From CAWACP01 sp963832965 (GTDB lineage Bacteria > Acidobacteriota > Terriglobia > Bryobacterales > Bryobacteraceae), in the NCBI GenBank assembly GCA_963832965.1, contig CAWHVW010000003.1, forward strand, positions 248,001-312,000: DNA of 64,000 bases, in the 5' to 3' direction. The notes beneath the pieces are model-generated. The model was given only the letters and a program-made list of their open reading frames with translations. It was not told where the DNA came from and did not search any database. Of the stretch, positions 25,743-34,502 are shown piece after piece. Position numbers and translations under genes: made by a program. Position 1 is the first letter of the stretch; each line of letters begins with the position of its first letter.

Positions 25743-27600
25743 GAAGCTCGGCGCGTACGCCGCGGTCACTGGCGTAGCCTTCCTGCTGGCTCTGGTGGCC
25801 GGCTGGAGTCTGATCGGAATGCAGATCGATGACTATGCCTATGACCTCCTTCTACGCTTCAATCCGCCGCCAGCGCATCAGCCGATTTGCGTAATTGTGG
25901 CCATTGACGAGGCCACGCTGAACCATGAGGGCGGCCGTGCGCCGGACTATCGAGCAATTCTGGCAAAAGGCCTCGATGCAATCGCAATGGGCGACCCGGC
26001 CGTGGTCGCCATCGACGTGGCGCTTGCCGACCCCGGCGATCCCGATGAGGACCACCGTCTGGCCGAAGCTCTGCGGGCTACCCGCAACCTGGTGCTCCCG
26101 GCCGAATTCATCGACGATGGCCATAGCCGGCGATGGGAGAATCCCCTGCCCGAGTTTGCCCGGTTCGCCGCCGCCGTGGGCAATGTCCGGGCCGATGAAG
26201 AGTCGCACGACGGCGTCACCCGTTCCATAGCCCTGGAAAAGACGTTCGCTCACGCGCGGCACTGGGCGCTGGCACTGGAGGCCTTTCGCCTTACGCGTGG
26301 CGTGCGGTACATCGTCGAGTCTCCACGCGAGATTCAGGTTGGCTCCGAGACCATCCCATTCGCGCGCGTGGGCGATCATCGCTCCCTGCGCATCCGCTAT
26401 ACCGCGGAGCCGCTGCCCAGGGTTTCGCTGGAAGAGATTCTCCAGCACCCAGCTCTGGCCGGACAATTGCGCGGCAAGACGGTTTTCTTTGGCGTCACCG
26501 CCACCAACGACCGCGTGGTCACCCCTTATGGCCAGCGCATCTCCGGTCTGGAAACGCATGCTCAGTTGTTTGAAACGCTGGAAAGCGGTCAGTTCCTTCG
26601 CGACGCATCCGGGGCCGAGGTTCTCGGCTGGTGTTTGCTCATCGCGGCGCTCGCGTTGGCCATATTCGCCTTTGCTTCCGGATGGCGCGCATACGCCCTC
26701 GGTGGCCTCTTGCTTCCGCTCGCTCACGTTCTGCCTGTTATCGCGTTCCGCTACAACATCGTATTTCCGTATTCGGCGCCCTTTGCCGTAGCCTGGCTAT
26801 GCGTGGCCGCCGCAGCCAGTTACCAGCACTTTTTTGTCCGCCGCCAGCTTCTTAAGTCCGAAGGCGACCGGCAGCGCTATCAACAAGCTATCCGCTTTGT
26901 GACCCACGAGATGAAAACGCCGCTCACAGCAATCCAGGGGTCCAGCGAATTGATTGGCCGGTACAATCTGACTGATGACAAACGAAAACAGATGGCCTCC
27001 ATGATCAACGCGGAATCGAAGCGGCTGGCCAGCATGATCCAGACTTTTCTCGATGTAGAGCGACTTTCCGAGGGCGAGATGAACCTGAAACGGGAAGTCT
27101 TCTCTGTCGCCGCCGTCACCGACAACTGCATGCTGCGCATCGCTCCGGTGGCCGAACGCAAGAACATCAGGGTGCATGCCGAGGAGATCGCCGGTGTGTC
27201 GCTCACAGGCGACCGCGAGTTGATGGAGTATGCCGTTTATAACCTGCTCACGAACGCGGTGAAATACTCGTCAGCGGGCACCGACGTGTTCGTTGCCGCC
27301 GTTACCCGCGGCGACCGCCTCCATCTGTCCGTTCGCGACCAGGGCATGGGATTGGACGAAAAGGAATTGAAGAGCATCTTTCGAAAGTTCTACAGGACAA
27401 AACGCGCCGAAGCCTCCGGTGAATCCGGTACTGGCATCGGGCTTTCCATCGTCGAGCAGATCGTCATCCACCACGGCGGCCGTATGGAAGTCACCAGCGA
27501 AGTGGGCAAGGGATCCTGCTTCACCATCCTGACGCCGTTTGTTACTCCGTCCGCCGTTCCCGAGCAACCGCACGCGCCCACGGTTAAGATAGAAAAGTAA
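25720..27600 (+). CDS. CHASE2-domain sensor histidine kinase
   Basis: A 626-residue membrane kinase. An N-terminal TM helix (AYAAVTGVAFLLALVAGWSL) precedes an extracytoplasmic CHASE2 domain (residues about 40-290), three TM helices (about 300-365), then HisKA with FVTHEMKTPLTAIQGSSEL (phospho-His around residue 394) and a HATPase with LLTNAVKYSSAGTDV, DQGMGLD and GTGIGLSIVEQIV. The start is TTG within the end of the peptidase gene. It is followed after two bases by a sigma-54 response regulator, its obvious partner. The CHASE2 ligand is unknown. Confidence 0.9.
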   Translation: MKRLWQGRKLGAYAAVTGVAFLLALVAGWSLIGMQIDDYAYDLLLRFNPPPAHQPICVIVAIDEATLNHEGGRAPDYRAILAKGLDAIAMGDPAVVAIDVALADPGDPDEDHRLAEALRATRNLVLPAEFIDDGHSRRWENPLPEFARFAAAVGNVRADEESHDGVTRSIALEKTFAHARHWALALEAFRLTRGVRYIVESPREIQVGSETIPFARVGDHRSLRIRYTAEPLPRVSLEEILQHPALAGQLRGKTVFFGVTATNDRVVTPYGQRISGLETHAQLFETLESGQFLRDASGAEVLGWCLLIAALALAIFAFASGWRAYALGGLLLPLAHVLPVIAFRYNIVFPYSAPFAVAWLCVAAAASYQHFFVRRQLLKSEGDRQRYQQAIRFVTHEMKTPLTAIQGSSELIGRYNLTDDKRKQMASMINAESKRLASMIQTFLDVERLSEGEMNLKREVFSVAAVTDNCMLRIAPVAERKNIRVHAEEIAGVSLTGDRELMEYAVYNLLTNAVKYSSAGTDVFVAAVTRGDRLHLSVRDQGMGLDEKELKSIFRKFYRTKRAEASGESGTGIGLSIVEQIVIHHGGRMEVTSEVGKGSCFTILTPFVTPSAVPEQPHAPTVKIEK

Positions 27601-27602
27601 CC

Positions 27603-28919
27603 GTGCAACGCTTGCTTATTGTCGAAGACGATCCATCCGTTCGGAATACCATCGTCACTTTCCTCGAACTCGAGGGCTATAACGTGGACGCGGTATCCTC
27701 CACGAGGGAGGCGCTCGAAAGGCTGAACGCGGCCTCCTATCCGATTGTAATTTCGGATATTTATCTGGATGAACGCACCGGAATTGACGTCCTGAACACG
27801 GCCCGCAGCACAAATCCGGCGTGCGCGGTGATTCTCATGACGGCGCGGGGAACCATAGAAACGGTCATGGCCGCCACCCGCGGCGGGGCGTTCGATTACA
27901 TCGCCAAACCCTTCGAACTCGACCGTATGCTCGACACTGTGAAGCGTGCGGAGGCTGCCGTCAACATCAATACGGACGATGCCGACACGGACGTCAACGA
28001 CCTTCCAGTGAGCGAACTCATCGGCTCCTCGGCGGGAATGATCGACATCTACAAGACCATTTCGCGCGTGGCGCCCACCGACGCAACCGTACTGGTGGAA
28101 GGGGAAACCGGCACCGGCAAGGAAATGATCGCCCGGATGGTGCATAACAACAGCGCTCGCACCACCCAGCCGTTTGTACCCGTGGATTGCGCCTCCATCG
28201 CGCCAGGGTTATTGGAGAGCGAGTTGTTCGGCGCCCTTCGCGGAGCCTACACAGGGGCGGATCGGGACCGCATGGGTGTCTTCGAAACGGCCAATAACGG
28301 GACCGTTTTCCTCGACGAGATCGGCGACATAGAGCTGAATTTCCAGCTCAAGCTATTGCGTTTCCTGCAGGAGAAGGAAATCCGGCCGCTGGGCTCGGCG
28401 CGTGGGCGGAAGGTGGACGTGCGCGTTGTGGCGGCTACCAATCGCGATCTGCAACACATGGTCGACGAGGGACACTTCCGTGAGGACCTGTGGTTCCGGC
28501 TGAATGTGGTTCGCGTCATGGTTCCGCCGTTGCGCGAGCGAACCGGCGACGTTGCGCTGCTGGCCCATTACTTCTTACGGCTGTATAACGAACGTTACGG
28601 CCAAAGCGCGAGGTTGACGCAATCAGGGCTCAAGCTGATGGAGGACTATTCCTGGCCAGGTAACGTACGCCAACTTCAGCACATGATGGAGCGCCTGGCC
28701 ATTCTCGCTCCGCAGGGCCGGATCGATGACGAGGCTGTACGGGAGGGCATCGAACTGACCGACTCCCGGGACACCTCCAGCGAGACTCTGGCCGACACCG
28801 AGGCCGATCAGATCCGCAAAGTGCTTGCCGCTACGGGAGGGAACAAGAGCAGAGCTGCTCGGATCCTCGGTATCGAGCGTAAGACGCTCTATCGCAAGCT
28901 CGAACGCATGTCCCTCTGA
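27603..28919 (+). CDS. Sigma-54-dependent response regulator (NtrC family)
   Basis: A 438-residue activator. The receiver domain carries the phospho-acceptor Asp in VISDIYLDE (around residue 53). The AAA+ domain (about 138-370) has Walker A GETGTGKEM, the sigma-54 contact loop as GAYTGA (a Phe-to-Tyr variant) and Walker B GTVFLDEIGD. A Fis-type helix-turn-helix (GNKSRAARILGIERKTLYRKLERM) ends the protein. It is phosphorylated presumably by the CHASE2 kinase encoded just upstream and activates RpoN promoters. GTG start, two bases after the kinase stop. Confidence 0.93.
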   Translation: MQRLLIVEDDPSVRNTIVTFLELEGYNVDAVSSTREALERLNAASYPIVISDIYLDERTGIDVLNTARSTNPACAVILMTARGTIETVMAATRGGAFDYIAKPFELDRMLDTVKRAEAAVNINTDDADTDVNDLPVSELIGSSAGMIDIYKTISRVAPTDATVLVEGETGTGKEMIARMVHNNSARTTQPFVPVDCASIAPGLLESELFGALRGAYTGADRDRMGVFETANNGTVFLDEIGDIELNFQLKLLRFLQEKEIRPLGSARGRKVDVRVVAATNRDLQHMVDEGHFREDLWFRLNVVRVMVPPLRERTGDVALLAHYFLRLYNERYGQSARLTQSGLKLMEDYSWPGNVRQLQHMMERLAILAPQGRIDDEAVREGIELTDSRDTSSETLADTEADQIRKVLAATGGNKSRAARILGIERKTLYRKLERMSL

Positions 28920-28937
28920 TCCTTCCCCACAAAAAAA

Positions 28938-29076
28938 TGGCGCGACAGAAAAAGCAGAGTGCCGCGCCAACCAGAGGAGGAGAAGGTTCAATCCGGGCGT
29001 GTCTTCAATTCTGTCTAAGAAGACGTGCCAGCTCCAACGGGGGTTCCGCTGTGCACACGGGAGGCCAAAACCCCCG
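28938..29076 (+). ncRNA. Three consecutive hairpins, candidate structured RNA
   Basis: Three inverted repeats lie side by side after the response-regulator gene. TGGCGCG (28938-28944) pairs with CGCGCCA (28963-28969). GGCGTGTCTTC (28996-29006) pairs over 11 positions, two of them G-U, with GAAGACGTGCC (29019-29029). CGGGGGTT (29038-29045) pairs perfectly with AACCCCCG (29069-29076). No T tract follows on the plus strand, so these are not a simple terminator; they may be a 3' UTR structure or an independent RNA. Family unknown. Confidence 0.4.
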
Positions 29077-29097
29077 GTGGGCGCGGACCTAAGAGAA

Positions 29098-29125
29098 TTG
29101 CAGTATCTCATTTATAATGTATAAT
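29098..29125 (+). promoter_or_regulatory. Strong promoter of the ATP-grasp-like gene
   Basis: TTGCAG (29098-29103) and a consensus TATAAT (29120-29125) are 16 bases apart inside an AT-rich island. The expected transcription start near 29132 leaves a leader of about 75 bases before the ATG at 29207. Confidence 0.65.
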
Positions 29126-29206
29126 TTACGATAAATAATTGCATCGTCTTGCTTCACAGTGCCTCGATGAGCATGCGATACTGGGGCAGGAAAGATCTTC
29201 GAAATC

Positions 29207-30562
29207 ATGACGCAGTTGGGCGAGGCCGTAGCCCGGTATCACAAGATTCTCGAAAGTAAGCCCTGGAGCGATTTATCCTGGGCCCGTGCATTGCATGAGC
29301 GGATGCGCGAGCGGAATCTTTACGTGGGCATGCGGCCGATCTCACCCGTTTTGCGGCCACATTTCATCTCGCGTCGCCAGTACGCCACGATGTCGAAAGC
29401 GGCCGAGAGCCTGGTCCGCGCGATTGATCGTGTAGAGCAGGTAGCCCTCGGCAACCCCGCGCTGCTCGCGCGGATTGAACTCCTCCCTGGCGAGAGAATG
29501 CTCGCCGCCGTGGATCCGGGCTATCCGTATCTTTCGGTTACGTCGCTGCTGGACACTCATCTGAATAACGGTACACTCCGCTTTGTGCAGTACAATTCCG
29601 AGGCTCCTACGGGCGTCGTTTACAGCGAGGCGCTCTCCGATATCTTCTACGATGCCCCGCCGGTGAAGGAATTCCGGAAGAAATACAGCCTTGCGAAACT
29701 GGTGGGAACGAAGCCGTTTGTATCGGCCGTATTGAAGGCGTGGAAGGAATGGGGCGGTCGAAGCCGCAAGCCGAATATCGCGATCCTTGAATTTCGCCAG
29801 CCCTTCCTGACCACGGAATCGAACGAGAGCCAGCTCATCGCCGAGTGCTTCCGCAAAGATGGCTATCCTACCGAAGTGGTGACGCCCGACCAGTTGGAAT
29901 ACCGCAACGGGGTTCTTCATCGCGGCGAGTTCACGATCGATCTGATTTATCGCCGGATTCGCGTGCATGAGTTTCTGGTTCGCTTTGACCTGTCGCATCC
30001 CTTGTTGCGCGCCTACCGTGATCGCAAGGTTTGCGTTGTGAACAACTTCCGCTCGGAAATGTCCCAGAAGAAAGCGCTTTTCGGCCTGTTGACAGATGAG
30101 ACCGTAACGGCCAGCTTCCCGGTGGATGAGCGGAAAGCCCTTCGGGAATTCATTCCATGGACACGCCTGGTATCCGCGACCAGGACCATGTGGCAGGACA
30201 AGAACGTGGACCTTCCCGAGTTCATCCTGAAGAATCGTGAACGGCTGGTGCTGCACCCCAACGACGATTCCACGGATCGCAGCCCGGTACATGGCGCGGA
30301 GGTGGATGATGCCGGTTGGGAGAAGGCGCTCAAGCTGGCCATGCGCAGTCCGTGGGTAGTCCAGGAAGTCACCGAACCGGTCCGCTCAATTTTCCCCGTC
30401 CTGCAGCACGGCGATGTGCGGATGTGCGAAATGCGAGTGGATGTACACCCGCATTCCTTCCTCGGCAAAGTGCAAGGCTGCTCGAGTTGGCTCACGGAGG
30501 CCACCGGAGGGTTCTCCACCCTGGCGGGCCTGGCGCCGACCTACATTCTTGAAAGTAAATAG
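29207..30562 (+). CDS. Circularly permuted ATP-grasp-like protein, degenerate nucleotide loop
   Basis: A 451-residue soluble protein. The C-terminal third resembles circularly permuted ATP-grasp proteins: RLVLHPNDDSTDRSPVHGAE followed by WEKALKLA and SPWVVQEVTEPVRSIFPV. In the family this segment usually reads as KPND followed by a Gly-rich GGKG loop; here the Lys is His and the Gly-rich loop is replaced by STDRS, so ATP binding may be lost or altered. The N-terminal half has no motif I recognise. The gene has its own strong promoter and begins an accessory stretch. Function unknown; family call moderate. Confidence 0.5.
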   Translation: MTQLGEAVARYHKILESKPWSDLSWARALHERMRERNLYVGMRPISPVLRPHFISRRQYATMSKAAESLVRAIDRVEQVALGNPALLARIELLPGERMLAAVDPGYPYLSVTSLLDTHLNNGTLRFVQYNSEAPTGVVYSEALSDIFYDAPPVKEFRKKYSLAKLVGTKPFVSAVLKAWKEWGGRSRKPNIAILEFRQPFLTTESNESQLIAECFRKDGYPTEVVTPDQLEYRNGVLHRGEFTIDLIYRRIRVHEFLVRFDLSHPLLRAYRDRKVCVVNNFRSEMSQKKALFGLLTDETVTASFPVDERKALREFIPWTRLVSATRTMWQDKNVDLPEFILKNRERLVLHPNDDSTDRSPVHGAEVDDAGWEKALKLAMRSPWVVQEVTEPVRSIFPVLQHGDVRMCEMRVDVHPHSFLGKVQGCSSWLTEATGGFSTLAGLAPTYILESK

Positions 30563-30643
30563 CCGGACGTAACGGAGCCGGGTGATGCAGCGTGCCGGAG
30601 CCGCGCCTGCGAACAAGCGGTTTTCGGACCTCTTCACGCGTTT

Positions 30644-31591
30644 CTAGCCGGCTTCGACGCAACGCTCCACGCTGATGTGCGCTTGAAGATTGGCCACCCC
30701 TGGTGTGCCGTGATCATCGGTCACGCTGACCGTGATCGCGTCATCCAACCAGTCGTGGGCGGTGCCGTCCGGGTCGTGCGACGCCGCCGTGACCGTATAT
30801 TCCTGCGGGCAAAGCTGGGCGGCAAACGAGAACGTAATCTCGACCGTGTCGCCAGGTGCACAGGGCCCGATCCGCACATGCGCAGCTTCTGTGTTCGTTC
30901 CGTAGACCTCAAAACCCATGCGGGTGCGAATCATGATGCCGATCACAGGATCGCGCACAGTGGCACGAAACTGAACGGTCACCCGAATGGCGGCCTCTTC
31001 CCCGCTTCGCCAAACCACCGTCGGAGTCCCCGAATTTCCCAGAGTGACGATGCTCAACACCTCTGCCCGGCCATCACCACGACGGCCTATTGCGGACATA
31101 CTTTCGCTGAGCGTCTCGCCCCACTCGCGGAATTTCTCCGCGATGCTACGGTTGTAGGTTTCAAGGACTTCGCGTGGGTGACCGCTGGCGGCAAGCCGCC
31201 CCTCCTGCACCCACCAGATTTCGTCGCAAAGAGAAGACAGAAGGGATTGCTCGTGCGATGCGAGCAAAATCGTGCTGCCAGCCCGCCGCAGGCGCTCGAT
31301 AGCCACAGTGCCGCGCGCCCGGATGATCGCGTCATGCAGTGCGAAGGCGTGCTCGATGGCGATCACGTCCGCCGGCGAGAGTACCAGCCTGTCCTGGGGG
31401 CCAATATAACGCCGCGTACCGGACGCGACGACCTCTCCGACCTCGCAGCTCTGCAGTCCCGCCGCCAACTTCAGCAGGGCGCCCTTACCGGATCCGCGTT
31501 CGCCGACGATGCCAATGATGCAGCCGTCCGGCGCGGACGCGGTAAACCCATCGAGGGGCGGGCAGTGCACATTCCGAAACTCGACAGCCAT
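30644..31591 (-). CDS. Wzt-like ABC protein with degenerate nucleotide-binding domain
   Basis: A 315-residue protein related to Wzt, the ATPase of O-antigen ABC exporters. Walker A is intact (GERGSGKGALLKLAAGL, around residue 33) and the switch His remains (LLASHEQSLLSSLCDEIWW). The Q-loop, the helical domain and the LSGGQ signature are missing, and the Walker B pair Asp-Glu is Glu-His (VIAIEHAFALHDA). The C-terminal half (about 180-310) is an Ig-like domain resembling the Wzt carbohydrate-binding domain. The protein is therefore unlikely to hydrolyse ATP as a normal transporter subunit. No permease gene is adjacent. Confidence 0.7.
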   Translation of the reverse strand: MAVEFRNVHCPPLDGFTASAPDGCIIGIVGERGSGKGALLKLAAGLQSCEVGEVVASGTRRYIGPQDRLVLSPADVIAIEHAFALHDAIIRARGTVAIERLRRAGSTILLASHEQSLLSSLCDEIWWVQEGRLAASGHPREVLETYNRSIAEKFREWGETLSESMSAIGRRGDGRAEVLSIVTLGNSGTPTVVWRSGEEAAIRVTVQFRATVRDPVIGIMIRTRMGFEVYGTNTEAAHVRIGPCAPGDTVEITFSFAAQLCPQEYTVTAASHDPDGTAHDWLDDAITVSVTDDHGTPGVANLQAHISVERCVEAG

Positions 31592-31631
31592 AGTCGATAG
31601 AATACCCTCTGTAGGACCCTTTCGTTACATC

Positions 31632-32996
31632 ATGCTTCCCGTACCCAAGTTCGCCGCGTTGCTACTTCTGTTCGCCTTGCCGGACCAAAAACCCCTGGAC
31701 AAAAGGACGCCCGAGCAGAAGACGCGAGCACTTCTGGCGGCGCGAACGGGCGGCGTGCAGCTGCCCCCCGGAACCATCGAACTGACCTCCGGGATCGCGC
31801 TGCCAGACGGGGCACACGATCTGACGATCAGCGGGGATTCGACCACCCTCAAGGCCAGCGGCGCCTTCCACGGAAGCGCCATCCTAAGTTGCAACCGGTG
31901 CCAACGCATCACCGTGCGCAATCTGTCTATCGACGGAAACCGCGCCCAGCTTGAGAGGCCCTTTGCCCTGCCCCCCTCTGGCGGCCCGCCTCTGGCCACC
32001 TATTTTTTGAATAACGGATTGCTGTTCACGGACACGGACGGGATTACGGTAGAGTACGTTACCTTACGGAACATAGTGGGACTTGCAGTGCTCGCCAGCA
32101 ACGCACATCGCGTAAAGATCCGTCATGTCAACATCGCCGACAGCGGCTCGAATAACGCCAAAGGCCACAACAACACCAGCGGGGGCATTCTCATCGAGGA
32201 GGGTAGCAGGGACTTCGAGGTCAGCGAGTGCACGCTCCGGGCCATCCGGGGCAATGGCATCTGGACACATTCCCGGGTCACGCGAAACGCTAACGGAGTT
32301 ATCTCAGGAAACAGTCTGGAAGAGATCGGGCGGGACGCCATTCAGGTGGGACATGCCACCAACATACGGGTGACCGGCAACCATGGATCGAAACTCGGAT
32401 TCCCCGCGTCCGAGATCGACGTGGATGTGTTGGCGACTCCTGTGGGCATCGATACCGCCGGCAACGTGGACCACAGTGCCTATGAGGGAAACCGCTTTGA
32501 GGAAATCAACGGCAAATGCATCGATCTCGACGGGTTTCACGACGGCACCGTTCGAGCCAATACCTGCCTCAACCATGGCCGGCCGGAAGACTACTCGTGG
32601 GGCAATATTGGCATCGTGATGAACAATGCCGACCCGGGCATGGAGTCGCGTAACATTGTGATCGAAGGGAACGAGATTTCGGGCACGAAATTCGGGGGGA
32701 TTTTTGTGATCGGGACCGGGCACACGATCCGTGGCAACCGCCTGTTGCACATGAATTTGGCGCACTGTCCCGAGGATTCCGCACACCTGGGCTGCGCATA
32801 CCCCACCGAACCGGGTGTTCTGGAGTCGGGTATTTATCTGGCCAGCCGAGCTCAGCGGCCCTCTCCGGCGCACGGCAACATAGTCGAACGAAATGTTATC
32901 AAAGGCTGGGGGATGCGGACCCACTGCATCGGGTTCGCTCCAGGCGTGAAGCCGACCTCTAATACGGTTCGAGGCAATGAGTGTTCCGATGAGTGA
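31632..32996 (+). CDS. Secreted right-handed parallel beta-helix protein
   Basis: A 454-residue protein with a signal peptide (VPKFAALLLLFALPDQ) and many short repeats of the pectate-lyase-like beta-helix type: HDLTISGDSTTL, QRITVRNLSIDGN, DFEVSECTLRAIRGNGIW, NIRVTGNHG, NIVIEGNEISGTKFGGIFVIG. Such proteins bind or cleave polysaccharides; no catalytic triad can be assigned by eye. ATG 31632 sets the start just before the signal peptide, 40 bases from the divergent Wzt-like gene. It overlaps the next methyltransferase gene by 20 bases. Confidence 0.8.
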   Translation: MLPVPKFAALLLLFALPDQKPLDKRTPEQKTRALLAARTGGVQLPPGTIELTSGIALPDGAHDLTISGDSTTLKASGAFHGSAILSCNRCQRITVRNLSIDGNRAQLERPFALPPSGGPPLATYFLNNGLLFTDTDGITVEYVTLRNIVGLAVLASNAHRVKIRHVNIADSGSNNAKGHNNTSGGILIEEGSRDFEVSECTLRAIRGNGIWTHSRVTRNANGVISGNSLEEIGRDAIQVGHATNIRVTGNHGSKLGFPASEIDVDVLATPVGIDTAGNVDHSAYEGNRFEEINGKCIDLDGFHDGTVRANTCLNHGRPEDYSWGNIGIVMNNADPGMESRNIVIEGNEISGTKFGGIFVIGTGHTIRGNRLLHMNLAHCPEDSAHLGCAYPTEPGVLESGIYLASRAQRPSPAHGNIVERNVIKGWGMRTHCIGFAPGVKPTSNTVRGNECSDE

Positions 32997-34296
32997 GCCT
33001 TCCGTGCACGCTCGAATGCGCGCCGACTGGAACGCATGGGCGCGGGAAGACGCCAACTACTACGCCGGCTTCGGAGGCCGTGAACAGAATGAGGCCGAGT
33101 TCCAGGCCAGCGGCGCCTATCTGGTCGAGGAAATAGAGGAGGAACTAGCGCGCCTCCCACCGACGACAAACCGGCGCACCTGGCGGGCGCTGGAAATCGG
33201 CTGCGGGCCGGGCCGTCTGATGAAGCCTCTGAGCCGCAACTTCGGCGAGATCCACGGCGTGGATATTGCCGATGAGATGGTTGCTCTCGCACGAGAGAGA
33301 CTTGCGGGGATACCGCATGCGCACGTTCATCTCACCGAACGAGCCATACTTCCGCAGTTCGCCGACGACTCCTTCGATTTCGTGTACTCATATGCCGTCT
33401 TCCAGCATATTCCTGAGCGCGACGTCGTCCTCGACTATCTGCGCGAGATTTGCCGTTTGCTAAAGCCGGGCGGCATTTTTCGGGGCCAGTTCAACGATTT
33501 GCCCGAATCCGCTCGCGAGAAGTACAACACATGGACGGGGTGCCGATTTTCCGGCGGTGAGATTCGCACGTTTACCCGCGAGCACGAATTCGACCTGCTG
33601 GACCTCTCGGGCATGGACACGCAATACCTTTGGACCACGTGGCGCAAGCGCCCCACCGCACAACCAGCGGGCCAGACGGTGCAACCGGCTGGAGCAACCA
33701 CGAGGGTCCGCCGGATCACCAATGGGGTGAGCAACGAGCCGGCGGTAGCTACCACGGGCCGCTTTTCCGCGATGTCGCTCTGGGTGGAAGGACTGCCATC
33801 ACAGTGCGAACTGAACGGGATTACGGCATGGCTGGGCGAACGCAGGGCCACGGCATTCTACGTTGGATCTCCCGTCTACGACGGCCTGCGGCCGCAACTC
33901 AGCATTGCCATGCCTCGGGGTGTGCCCACCGGCCTGCACCAGGTCCGTGTTCACTGGAACGGCACCGAACTGCTGCGGGCCACCGTTCGTGTGGTGCCGC
34001 CCGGCCCACCCCTTCCACGGGTCATCTCGGTCAGCGATGCCGTGAACATCCTGTCTGCGGGCCGGGTGAGCAGCGGAATGATCAAGTTAGTGACCGAGGA
34101 GATAGCTGATCCCGGAATGCTCTCGGCGAGCGTGTCCGGGCACGCCGTGCGCGAACTGAGGTGGTCTCTAACGGATCCGGTACCACCGCAGCATGAGTTC
34201 GATTTTGCGCTACCGACGGGTGTCAGTACTGGCACTAACACGCTGCAAATCCGTTACGGACGGCGTACGTTCGTATTCCCCATTACGGTTGCGTGA
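32977..34296 (+). CDS. SAM-dependent methyltransferase with C-terminal beta-sandwich domain
   Basis: A 439-residue protein. Residues about 45-215 form a class I methyltransferase: ALEIGCGPGRLMKPL (SAM loop), VDIADEMVALARERL, FDFVYSYAVFQHI and LKPGGIFRGQF. Residues about 240-435 contain two IPT/TIG-like beta-sandwich units (LWVEGLPSQCELNGITAWLG; LPTGVSTGTNTLQIRYG), unusual for a small-molecule methyltransferase and perhaps binding sugars or the cell surface. Start is ATG 32977 or 32989, inside the end of the beta-helix gene. Substrate unknown; the context suggests a glycan. Confidence 0.75.
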   Translation: MSVPMSEPSVHARMRADWNAWAREDANYYAGFGGREQNEAEFQASGAYLVEEIEEELARLPPTTNRRTWRALEIGCGPGRLMKPLSRNFGEIHGVDIADEMVALARERLAGIPHAHVHLTERAILPQFADDSFDFVYSYAVFQHIPERDVVLDYLREICRLLKPGGIFRGQFNDLPESAREKYNTWTGCRFSGGEIRTFTREHEFDLLDLSGMDTQYLWTTWRKRPTAQPAGQTVQPAGATTRVRRITNGVSNEPAVATTGRFSAMSLWVEGLPSQCELNGITAWLGERRATAFYVGSPVYDGLRPQLSIAMPRGVPTGLHQVRVHWNGTELLRATVRVVPPGPPLPRVISVSDAVNILSAGRVSSGMIKLVTEEIADPGMLSASVSGHAVRELRWSLTDPVPPQHEFDFALPTGVSTGTNTLQIRYGRRTFVFPITVA

Positions 34297-34502
34297 TACT
34301 TCCTCAGAAAAGTCTTGCTTGAAGCCCTGGCAGCTATGTTAATCTAACTGCAACCTGTTACGGTGGGAAAACGTCGTTATCAAAGGGTGGTTTCGCCCTG
34401 AGGTTTTCGGCGGGCCCCCGTAAGCTGGGCACCGTCTGCGGCTTCGCAACTGTGCCACCGGTGAGCATCTTCCTCCGAGTGCTCACCGGTTTTCATTTTT
34501 TG
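34297..34502 (+). ncRNA. Structured intergenic region ending in an intrinsic terminator
   Basis: Between two convergent methyltransferase genes lie several hairpin candidates: GGGTG/CGCCC around a GTTT loop near 34385, TGCG/CGCA around 34437-34448, and an enclosing GGCAC/GTGCC helix. They run directly into a perfect terminator. The compact, GC-rich folding with a terminator makes a small RNA or an elaborate 3' UTR possible. No known riboswitch class was recognised. Confidence 0.35.
34457..34502 (+). terminator. Strong intrinsic terminator
   Basis: ACCGGTGAGCA (34457-34467) is the exact reverse complement of TGCTCACCGGT (34480-34490), with a 12-base loop, followed by TTTTCATTTTTT. It would end plus-strand transcription from the methyltransferase gene or from the structured region before it. 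The T tract overlaps the end of the convergent gene. Confidence 0.85.
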
